A DNA stretch of 64,000 nt from Anaerotruncus sp. G3(2012) (GTDB lineage: Bacteria; Bacillota; Clostridia; Oscillospirales; Ruminococcaceae), in assembly GCF_000403395.2 (NCBI RefSeq), contig NZ_KE159657.1, forward strand, positions 358,538 through 422,537. The letters are read 5' to 3'. The translations under genes and the position numbers were made by a program. Shown piece after piece: positions 57,704-64,000 of this stretch. How positions within the stretch are numbered: the stretch's first letter is position 1; the number at the start of each line of letters is the position of its first letter. The notes beneath the pieces were generated by a model, which worked only from the letters and a program-made list of their open reading frames with translations, was not told the DNA's origin and did not search any database.

Positions 57704-58123
57704 CTAAAAGGGCAGCTTATCTCCGGAAACCCGGATCTCCTCGATCTCATCGTTTCCGGTATTGGGCGGCTGCTGTGCCGCCGGGGGCTGTGGCTGTACC
57801 TCCTTTTTCCCGCCGCTGGGGACATACTCCAGGTCGTACAGCGTGATTTTCGGGGCCATCCCCTCGCTGCCATCCTTGCGCTTAAACTTTTCCAGTTCCT
57901 GCGCGCCGATGACATGGACCAGGGATCCCTTGGCCGCCTTCAGCTTGAGGATACGGTCCCTGACGCTTCCGAAGGCGATGCAGCGGTACCAGTCGGTCTC
58001 CTTTCGGTCGCCGAATCCCCGGTCCACCGCAAGGTCGAACAGGATGTATTCTGTCCCCTTGAGGCTCACCTTCTGCTCCGGGTCGTTCCCAAGCCGTCCA
58101 ATGGCGCTGATTGTAGTGATCAT
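57704..58123 (-). CDS. ssb: Single-stranded DNA-binding protein
   Basis: A 139-residue OB-fold protein: TISAIGRLGNDPEQKVSLKG, FDLAVDRGFGDRKETDWYRC, then a Pro/Gln-rich tail ending SGDKLPF, the partner-binding tip of SSB. Coats single strands during element replication or recombination, alongside YqaJ, RecD2 and LigA elsewhere in the backbone. ATG at 58123 after GAAAGGAGCAGAAA. It is the first gene after leader RNA copy 2, so its expression depends on passing that leader's terminator. Confidence 0.93.
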   Translation of the reverse strand: MITTISAIGRLGNDPEQKVSLKGTEYILFDLAVDRGFGDRKETDWYRCIAFGSVRDRILKLKAAKGSLVHVIGAQELEKFKRKDGSEGMAPKITLYDLEYVPSGGKKEVQPQPPAAQQPPNTGNDEIEEIRVSGDKLPF

Positions 58124-58191
58124 TTTCTGCTCCTTTCTTGCCTGCCGGCATATTGTATTTGCAAAACCGTGGACGCGGTGTTTACCAAAAG

Positions 58192-58317
58192 AAAAACGCC
58201 AACAGGGTATAAAGACCCCACTGGCGCTACACAGTATCAATCTTTAGATTGACACCTATAAAAACTCCTACCTGGATACCTCCCTCAAAGTGAGGGGATA
58301 GCCTAACAACAATTTGC
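58192..58317 (-). ncRNA. Leader RNA copy 2 (structured, ends in terminator)
   Basis: Minus-strand transcript of about 125 bases: AGAGCAAATTGTTGTTAGGC, CCCTCA-CTT-TGAGGG hairpin, GGTATCCAGGTAGGAG, an extra stem TCAATCT/AGATTGA not in copy 1, then the terminator CGCCA...TGGCG with a TTTTT tail (stem 58197-58226). Parts shared with copy 1 (13338-13442) are nearly identical; differences lie in loops. It ends about 70 bases before the ssb start. Confidence 0.7.
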
Positions 58318-58323
58318 TCTTTT

Positions 58324-58377
58324 AGTTTACCATATACTATATCTTGTTGTCAAGCAAAACAAATTACTATATTTAGT
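58324..58377 (-). promoter_or_regulatory. Promoter and palindromic operator of leader RNA copy 2
   Basis: TTGACA (58353-58348), 18-base spacer, TAAACT (58329-58324) on the minus strand. The near-palindrome ACTATATTTAGT (58366-58377) lies 12 bases upstream of the -35 box, as in copy 1, and 10 bases past the stop of the XRE gene. Confidence 0.8.
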
Positions 58378-58387
58378 GCCCCACTTT

Positions 58388-58723
58388 TTATTCCCACTTC
58401 GCAACCATCCGAATAAAGGCCAGAATATCCCCCTGCTGCTGCGAGCTGAGCTTGCCCATCTGCCGCTGCAGGTCCAACCATGCGTTTTCGTCCAGCCTGC
58501 CGGTCCGATATTCCCGAATATCCACAAGCTCGACCAAGGACACGCCCAGCCCTTTCGCAACACGGTCAAGGGTCTGGACGGTGGCGTTGCTCTCCCCGCG
58601 CTCCAGCTTGCTGAGGGGAGCGGCATCGATGCCACAGCGGCCGGATAACTCCTCCAGGCTGAGGCCCTGCCCCATACGAATGGTGCGGATGTTGTTGCCA
58701 ATCTGAACAAGAATTCCTGCCAC
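58388..58723 (-). CDS. XRE-family regulator, likely controls the leader promoters
   Basis: A 111-residue repressor-type protein: NNIRTIRMGQGLSLEELSGR, CGIDAAPLSKLERGESNATV and QTLDRVAKGLGVSLVELVDI are the full XRE helix-turn-helix. The C-terminal tail (LQRQMGKLSSQQQGDILAFI) is probably for dimerisation. GTG at 58723 has GGAGGTGATACA before it; this site lies in a hairpin (GTATCA ... TGATAC). The stop is 10 bases before the operator of leader copy 2. That makes it the best candidate for binding both palindromes; this is inference from position. Confidence 0.85.
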   Translation of the reverse strand: MAGILVQIGNNIRTIRMGQGLSLEELSGRCGIDAAPLSKLERGESNATVQTLDRVAKGLGVSLVELVDIREYRTGRLDENAWLDLQRQMGKLSSQQQGDILAFIRMVAKWE

Positions 58724-58835
58724 TGTATCACCTCCATAATAAGATGATACCGTGACAGGAATTTATCCGCAAAGAAGCATATTTCAATATATAGATATAA
58801 AGTTCAAATTCATAAAGAAAAAAAGGAACTAAACA

Positions 58836-59441
58836 TCAAATTTCATGCCGTATATATCCAAACCATCCCTCCCTGGAATATTCCTCACGCTCCAAAACCA
58901 CCATTCGCTTCAGATAGAGGTTCGCGGCAGCCGGCAAAAGCTGTGGCGGAGAGAAGGAAAGCGCCGGACAAACCAGGAGCGTGTTTAAGAGCGCTTTTTC
59001 CTCATTGCTCAACCGGTCCGGTCCAAAGATATGCCGGGCGACCCGAAGGGGATACCCGTCCAGCAGAAGCCCCAGGAAGCCTTTCATCTTCTGTAAAGGG
59101 GAAAGCTGGATGGGGATCAGGCAGACCTCACGGAAAAGCTCCTGTAATGCGGCCGCTCCGGTAAAGCCCTGCCCCTTTCTGATGAGCCCACGGAAAAGCA
59201 GCCGTTCCAGGATCCGGTCAAAGTCAGCCTCTGCCATTGGGATATGAAACCGCCGCGCTTTTTGCAGGCAGTCGGTCCTCAAGGCGTCATAGTTTAGGAT
59301 GTTCCAGAGCAGTGCGTTCCACAGAATATACTCCGGAATGGTGACGCCGTACTCGTTTCCGGCAATCAAGACGACCGGTCGGCTCCCGCCATCAAACTGC
59401 TCCAGCCGGTATTTCCCCATGGCGGCGTAGTATGTGATCAT
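58836..59441 (-). CDS. Hypothetical protein
   Basis: A 201-residue protein (ITYYAAMGKYRLEQFDGGSR, LNYDALRTDCLQKARRFHIP, PLQKMKGFLGLLLDGYPLRV) with helical, winged-helix-like spacing but no firm family. ATG at 59441 after TTGGAGGGAGGGACTTTG; it starts 21 bases after the sigma-like gene. Probably a regulatory or element-maintenance protein. Function unknown. Confidence 0.6.
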   Translation of the reverse strand: MITYYAAMGKYRLEQFDGGSRPVVLIAGNEYGVTIPEYILWNALLWNILNYDALRTDCLQKARRFHIPMAEADFDRILERLLFRGLIRKGQGFTGAAALQELFREVCLIPIQLSPLQKMKGFLGLLLDGYPLRVARHIFGPDRLSNEEKALLNTLLVCPALSFSPPQLLPAAANLYLKRMVVLEREEYSREGWFGYIRHEI

Positions 59442-59461
59442 CAAAGTCCCTCCCTCCAAAT

Positions 59462-60019
59462 TCAGGAGACCAATTTCAGCAATGTCTGGTCCTGTAAAAG
59501 CCGATGCTGTGCCCTGGAGATCCACGCGCTGACATGGTTGGGCTTCACACGGTAGAGCTTTGCGATCTCCGAGCCGGAAAGGCCGTCCAGCTTGAGCCCC
59601 ATGGCCTGGATCCCCTTGCGTACCGTTCCCTGGTACCGCTCCTCCAGCGCCTTCAGCTCTTCGCGGTTCATCCGGTTTTCGGCCTCATAAACAACATTAG
59701 CCTCATCCGCCAGGGACTCCGAAAACGAGAGCCCGCCATCGGTCTCATATTCCATGGAAAGGGTTTTCGGATTCCGGCTCAGGTCTTTGAAGTGGTGGAG
59801 CAGCTGGTGCCAGATCACCTCCCGCGCATAGGCGGGGAAGGGGCGGACGCCGTCATAGCCCTGTGCGGCCAGGCACAGCCCCAGCCGGCCGATCTGCTGT
59901 AGATCCTCCAGGTCGTGGTCCGGGTCACAGGGGTTCCGTTTCACCCGGTAGTAGATCACTTCATTGACCAGGTTCAGGTTTTGAACCACCAGGTCCTTTT
60001 GCTCCAAGGTCATTTTCAC
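59462..60019 (-). CDS. Sigma-70-like protein
   Basis: A 185-residue protein. DLEDLQQIGRLGLCLAAQGY and AYAREVIWHQLLHHFKDLSR resemble sigma region 2, and GLSGSEIAKLYRVKPNHVSA with WISRAQHRLL is a region 4 helix-turn-helix. Unlike the 3856-3383 protein it has both parts and could be a real alternative sigma factor for element promoters. GTG at 60019 is preceded by AGGAGGTATCACC; ATG at 60013 is also possible. Confidence 0.78.
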   Translation of the reverse strand: MKMTLEQKDLVVQNLNLVNEVIYYRVKRNPCDPDHDLEDLQQIGRLGLCLAAQGYDGVRPFPAYAREVIWHQLLHHFKDLSRNPKTLSMEYETDGGLSFSESLADEANVVYEAENRMNREELKALEERYQGTVRKGIQAMGLKLDGLSGSEIAKLYRVKPNHVSAWISRAQHRLLQDQTLLKLVS

Positions 60020-60042
60020 GGTGATACCTCCTTTCCTCGCTG

Positions 60043-60447
60043 TCAGCTTGCAATCCAGTTTGCCCGCAATGCCTTTTGGCATTCGCGGATCAGATCGTCG
60101 CAGATATAATCCGAAAAACAGGCGATATGCGCCTGGTCCTCCCGCAGCCCGTACTTTTCCCGCAGCCACCGGTAGGCGTTGGCCCGGCTCATGATCCGAT
60201 GGCGCCAGATCTGGTCGAAGGCCCGGTGCGCTTCAATCCTTTTGTGCCGCAGGTCGCCGTTGGCCAGCGTCCCCATGGGCTCCCTGGTCTTTTCGTTGGC
60301 GGATACATAGGCGTCACACTCCGGGTAATGGGAGCAGACATACAGGTAACGGCCTCTGCCCGCATCCTTATGGACAAAGCTGTCCGGGCGCAGCACTGCG
60401 GGGCTGCCGCAGTAGGGACAAATGGGATTCCTTTTTCTTTTAGACAT
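60043..60447 (-). CDS. DUF3268-family zinc-finger protein
   Basis: A 134-residue protein. ICPYCGSPAVLRPDSFVH and YLYVCSHYPECDAYVSAN form a zinc ribbon; LANGDLRHKRIEAHRAFDQI, SRANAYRWLREKYGL and AHIACFSDYICDDLIREC complete the DUF3268 layout. Common in phages and mobile elements of Firmicutes, function unknown. ATG at 60447 after AGAAAGGAGTAATCGA. The next IS lies just upstream. Confidence 0.82.
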   Translation of the reverse strand: MSKRKRNPICPYCGSPAVLRPDSFVHKDAGRGRYLYVCSHYPECDAYVSANEKTREPMGTLANGDLRHKRIEAHRAFDQIWRHRIMSRANAYRWLREKYGLREDQAHIACFSDYICDDLIRECQKALRANWIAS

Positions 60448-60573
60448 TTCGATTACTCCTTTCTTGCGTATGATTACGGAAGGTTTGCGCTTTGATTGCG
60501 CCCTCTATCTAATATTTTACCGGTGAAAGGGCTGGAAAGATATAGGTTTGGCTTTGGTTTTTGCATAGATTTA

Positions 60574-61420
60574 GGGCTTGTTTGAAAAATAAATATTGCA
60601 CAAACCAAATAAAAGTGCGAAAATAGAGCTATGAAGCGATATGAATTGACAAAAGCACAATGGGAACGCGTGAAGAAGTTGCTTCCAGCAGGGAGGACGG
60701 GGAAACGAGGCCGACCTCGGAAAGATGATCGAAATATGCTCAATGGGATGCTTTGGATCGTCCGCAGCGGAGCACAGTGGCGCGAATTGCCGGAGGCGTA
60801 TGGCCCCTGGCAGTCTGTGTATGCCCGATTTGCCAAATGGCGGGACGATGGTACATTGGAAACCATATTTCGCGCATTGACCGCAGATGCGGATATGGAA
60901 AACCTGAGCCTGAACTCTACCTGCATCAAGGTTCACGAGAGTGCCAACGGAGGGGGAAAAAACGGCGGATAAGGCAGTTGGGCGGACCAGAGGTGGGTTG
61001 AACACAAAGCTGTACGCTATTGTGGATGGACTGGGGAATCCGGTTGAATTCATGCTGTCTGCAGGGAATGACCATGATTCAGTCCACGCTGTTGAACTGC
61101 TGGAAAAGGTAAAAATCAGCGGCAGCAATGTATTAGCAGACCGGGCTTATGGGGCAAAGACGATCCGAGCTTACATCTCGGAACAAGGAGCCAGCTATGT
61201 GATCCCACCGCAGAGCAATGTTTCTGAGCCATGGCCGGTAGACTGGTGCTTATATAAAGAGCGTCATTTGGTTGAATGCTTCTTCCAAAAGCTCAAATGG
61301 TTTCGCAGAATCGCCACCAGATATGACAAATTGGATGCGTCTTTTCTCGCTTTCGTTTACATTGCCGCTATCGCTATTTTGTTGATTTAGCTCAGCCTTC
61401 ACTATTTTTCAAACAAGCCC
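60574..61420 (+). mobile_element. Complete IS5-family insertion sequence, 847 bp
   Basis: Perfect 18-base terminal repeats GGGCTTGTTTGAAAAATA, flanked by TA at 60572-60573 and 61421-61422. Transposase in two frames. It is a different element from the 806-bp IS. It lies between the DUF3268 gene and the 61802 gene without breaking either. Confidence 0.93.
60631..61390 (+). CDS. IS5-family transposase, two frames
   Basis: First frame (60631-60972): YELTKAQWERVKKLLPAG, LWIVRSGAQWRELPEAYGPW. Second frame (to 61390): RTRGGLNTKLYAIVDGLGNP, VLADRAYGAKTIRAYISEQG, CLYKERHLVECFFQKLKWFR. Catalytic acids: LNSTCIKVH gives Asn at the usual Asp place, so check; Asp in LADRAY; Glu in LVECFF. The frames meet at GGGGGAAAAAAC with six A. 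A -1 slip would need seven A, so this copy may be inactive or the run miscounted. Confidence 0.85.
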
Positions 61421-61436
61421 TAGCACAAAATGATAT

Positions 61437-61802
61437 TTATTTGTCAAAGTCGCCCTGCCGGTACCGCCAAGCGATGCAGGGGACCATCTTCCGGAGGGGA
61501 CAGCAGTTTCTCTCAAGGGTCCTGGTATTCAGCCACCGGTGGTAAAGCTCCCGGAACATGAAGTTGCTCATGCGGCCCAGGCATTCGCTCCAGTCGATAG
61601 GGCCAAGCTGCTCAGCTGCATAGGACACCGGATACAGGAAGGGCCGCCCGGTCTCATCGGGCACAAAGAGAAAATCTCCGCAGCCTTCCGGCCGCTCATA
61701 GGGGCAGGCGGAACAGTCGATATAAAAGGAATTGCGCCAGTTGCCCTCGGTGAGCTCTGAAAAGCGTTTGGTCAATGTGGTTTTGTCTAATGGGGATGTC
61801 AT
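61437..61802 (-). CDS. Hypothetical Cys-rich protein
   Basis: A 121-residue protein. YIDCSACPYERPEGCGDFLF has four Cys closely spaced, and NCCPLRKMVPC adds three, so metal binding is likely. ATG at 61802 after AAAAGGAGGCTTTC. A palindrome-like ACTATACGATTTAGT lies about 35 bases upstream. The 847-bp IS follows its stop by 17 bases. Function unknown. Confidence 0.62.
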   Translation of the reverse strand: MTSPLDKTTLTKRFSELTEGNWRNSFYIDCSACPYERPEGCGDFLFVPDETGRPFLYPVSYAAEQLGPIDWSECLGRMSNFMFRELYHRWLNTRTLERNCCPLRKMVPCIAWRYRQGDFDK

Positions 61803-61877
61803 GAAAGCCTCCTTTTTTCTGAACCATGCAATTTGCTACTATACGATTTAGTAAATTACAATCGAGCTGTTTACAGA

Positions 61878-61923
61878 TAAAAAGAAAAGTGCCGGCACAG
61901 TGGTCTTACCCACCATGCCGGCG
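61878..61923 (-). terminator. Terminator after the CnaB-protein remnant
   Basis: On the minus strand GCGCCGGCA ... TGCCGGCAC followed by TTTTCTTTTT. Confidence 0.82.
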
Positions 61924-61955
61924 CTATGCTTTAGGGATTTGGGATGAACTCGCTA

Positions 61956-63109
61956 TCAGCCGCCGAAGCCGGTTTTCGGCAGGCAGCCTCTGGGCGGGGC
62001 AAAGATGCAGGTGGTCCAGGCATCCTTGGCATAGACCCATTCATCCTCGGTGCGGCCGCCCACATCGGCCCGGTTGGTAAACCGGTAGCCATCCGGCAGG
62101 TCCGCCAGAACCGTTACCGTAACGATGGGACTGGTGACGCTGTGGAAGCCCTCGCCCACCTCCGCGAACTGGAGCTTGATGTCGGTGACATATTCGTTTG
62201 CCGCAAGGCCCAGTGCCTCCCGGCCGCACTCCAGCTGGTTGTCAGTGGTGGTAGAAAGGTTAGAGGCCAGGGTCCGGTAGGCATCCTTCTTGTTGGTCCG
62301 GTAGAGGACATCGAACTTGCCCTTCTCGCTCCAGGTGCCGGTGCTGAGTTGGTTCAGCCGGACAGCATCAGTGGGGAGGAGGTCGTGGACATAGAATTCC
62401 TCCAGGGGGATGTTGCTGGTGTTGGAAATGTTGTCCAGGGTATAGAAGATCACATCACCGGGCATCGCCTGGACATTGCCGCGCTTTTCGATGGTGACAG
62501 AAATATCCTTGGGCTTGTTCTTCACCTCAAAGCGGACCAGATCGCCGTCTACCTTCAGCTCCGCGTAGAAGACGGTCCCGTCGGTAAAGTAATACTTGGG
62601 CGCGGCGATCTCCTTGATGCCGTAAACGCCTATGGGCAGCTCCTTGGAGACAGCAAGCCCTCTGGAATCGGTGGTGATGCGGTCCACTACCTCCAGACGA
62701 GTGTTGTAGATCTCAAAGACGGCCCCTTCCAGAAGGGCTCCGGTCTTGTCTCTGGTGATGGTGTTGTTCTCGGCGGCAGTCTTCACGATCTGGATCTGGC
62801 CCCGCATGGGTTTGTTGAGGATCTCCAACTCCAGCGTCTCGCCGGCCTTCACCTCGATGGTCTTAGGCATCTCGTCCAGCACATAGCCTGCAGGCGCCTT
62901 CACCTCTTTGAGCTTGTACTTGCCAGCCTGCACCTCCTTGGGGAACTCGATGATCCCCCGGTTGTCGGTGGTGTACTCGCCCAGCAGGTTGCCCTTCAGG
63001 TCGTAGAGGTTGAACACCGCGCCAAAGAGAGGCTGCTTGGTCTCGCTGTCAATCTTCTTAATCCGCAGGGTGCCCAGCGGTGTGTTGGGGATCTCCAGCT
63101 TGCAACGGT
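61956..63109 (-). pseudogene. Truncated CnaB/SpaA-type surface protein
   Basis: About 380 residues of Ig-like CnaB repeats: TLRIKKIDSETKQPLFGAVF, GKYKLKEVKAPAGYVLDEMP, RGQIQIVKTAAENNTITRDK. The C-terminus ends CLPKTGFGG, an LPxTG sortase signal, but stops there without the membrane helix and basic tail. At the front the frame begins NRCKLEIPNTPLGTL, the end of an earlier CnaB repeat, with no ATG and no signal peptide (TGA just upstream). Both ends are thus missing. A start TTG nearby is out of frame. Confidence 0.82.
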
Positions 63110-63179
63110 TTCACTCCCTTTCGGTTTTGGTCAGCAACAATAGATACCACAACTCCCGGCGAAAGTCTACAAAAACTTT

Positions 63180-64000
63180 TTACATCATCGCCTGCCCAAT
63201 CTCCGGTGCGGGAGGGAAAGGCTTGCTCAGGCGGCGCGCCAGACCGAACTCCGTCCGCCGGACGCCGTCCTCTGCCATGGAGTCCTCGCCCAGACGGGAA
63301 AAATCCATATACCCGTCGATGGTATCAATGACTTCATCGTCAGCCCCAGTGCGGCGGAGTACCTGCTTCCCGTACTCATCCATATTCTCCGGGACCCGCT
63401 CGTAGTCATCCCGGTCCATGGCAATGCTGACAGCTTCTGTGAAGGTATCCGGCTGTTCCACCTCCAGAACAGCGCAGAACTTCATCAGTTCCCCGTCCTC
63501 CTGCTCCATCTCCTGAAGGCACAGCGCCAGCGTATTGGCATCTTCCACAGTGATTGTATCCAGCGGGAGGAGACCGTCCAGATACGGGGAGGAGAACTTG
63601 ACGGCGGTGATGCCGGCCTGGGCGAAGTCCTCCACGTCCAGCGCCCTTTTTGCCTGCTCCAGCCGCTCGTCCGAGGCGGGAAAGCTGAGGGGAAATGTAC
63701 CCTTTGCCGAGGAAAGCGTCAGGTGAAGGACGCCCTGCTCCTCCATGACCTGCTCCGCAGCGCCTGACCGAATGCCAGTGTAACCGTCAGACAAAAACTC
63801 TCCGTCATGGCTGTTGCAGTAGTCTACGCCAATGGAGCGGTAGTCCAGGTAGGGCCGCAGGGCTTCCGGTACCTTATCTTCCAGACGGTCATGCTCCACC
63901 AGCCATCTGCCCAGCTCCTGGTGGGAGGTCACACCTGGAATGACCTCGTAGCAATCCAGGCTGGCCGGTTTGATATGGGCGGCGATCCGAAGCACATCGT
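63180..64000 (-). CDS. ArdA-like antirestriction family protein, 5' end outside the window
   Basis: At least 273 residues: CYEVIPGVTSHQELGRWLVE, DYRSIGVDYCNSHDGEFLSD, then FTEAVSIAMDRDDYERVPEN, EVIDTIDGYMDFSRLGEDSM and GVRRTEFGLARRLSKPFP. The second half is typical of proteins in Clostridia conjugative elements that are often called ArdA. ArdA mimics DNA and protects incoming DNA from type I restriction. The open frame runs past 64000. The YodL-like first half might be a separate domain. Family call from memory only. Confidence 0.65.
   Translation of the reverse strand, partial: DVLRIAAHIKPASLDCYEVIPGVTSHQELGRWLVEHDRLEDKVPEALRPYLDYRSIGVDYCNSHDGEFLSDGYTGIRSGAAEQVMEEQGVLHLTLSSAKGTFPLSFPASDERLEQAKRALDVEDFAQAGITAVKFSSPYLDGLLPLDTITVEDANTLALCLQEMEQEDGELMKFCAVLEVEQPDTFTEAVSIAMDRDDYERVPENMDEYGKQVLRRTGADDEVIDTIDGYMDFSRLGEDSMAEDGVRRTEFGLARRLSKPFPPAPEIGQAMM

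Noticed and set aside
60631-61390. Host gene broken by frameshift
   Set aside because: It is an IS transposase with matching terminal repeats; two-frame coding is normal for this family.

Overview
The window looks like a moderately GC-rich anaerobic Clostridia genome, probably a gut Oscillospirales or Lachnospirales member. The reasons are AGGAGG ribosome sites, EFR1-type ferredoxin, flavodoxins, aldo/keto reductases, iron alcohol dehydrogenase, lipoproteins with long Ser/Pro linkers, CnaB-type surface protein and Tn916-like integrase remains. This is inference from gene style; no species marker is present.

Layout. 1-1292: the end of an IS5-family element sits in a dead Tn916-type integrase, followed by a non-coding stretch with a duplicated 5' half of tRNA-Leu and one complete tRNA-Leu(TAA). 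1293-13500 (minus strand): the integrase end of a mobile element at that tRNA, with a decayed integrase, an excisionase, a sigma-like regulator pair, a ParM/ParR-type segregation pair, small genes of unknown role, and a recombination block (RecD2 helicase, YqaJ exonuclease, a possible annealing protein). 13500-41200 (almost all plus strand): a metabolic cargo block. It holds two LysR regulators, a ferredoxin/DUF362/permease unit, a MoxR-DUF58-transglutaminase unit, and a long run of oxidoreductases and seven exported lipoproteins that mix esterase, flavodoxin and cupin domains, ending with a DUF4405 membrane cytochrome and a DltD-like protein. 41200-42700: a repeat cluster and an intact tyrosine recombinase. 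42700-64000 (minus strand): more mobile-element backbone: DUF4143 ATPase, NAD-dependent DNA ligase, BRCT protein, N6-methylase-like protein, a MoxR/VWA pair (the ATPase cut by an IS), SSB, XRE regulator, sigma-like protein, a second IS, a truncated CnaB protein and an ArdA-like protein. No conjugation genes are visible.

The two minus-strand blocks appear to be one backbone split by the cargo. The strongest link is a nearly identical promoter, leader RNA and terminator unit placed before ssb (58196-58377) and before the 13193-12081 gene (13338-13502). Each has a 12-base palindrome at the same distance upstream of the -35 box, and the likely regulator gene (XRE, 58388-58723) lies beside one copy.

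Many otherwise well-conserved genes carry single-base frameshifts, mostly in homopolymers, and one lipoprotein has an in-frame TGA. Either the assembly has residual indel errors or the region is decaying. This should be kept in mind when reading every gene marked as broken.
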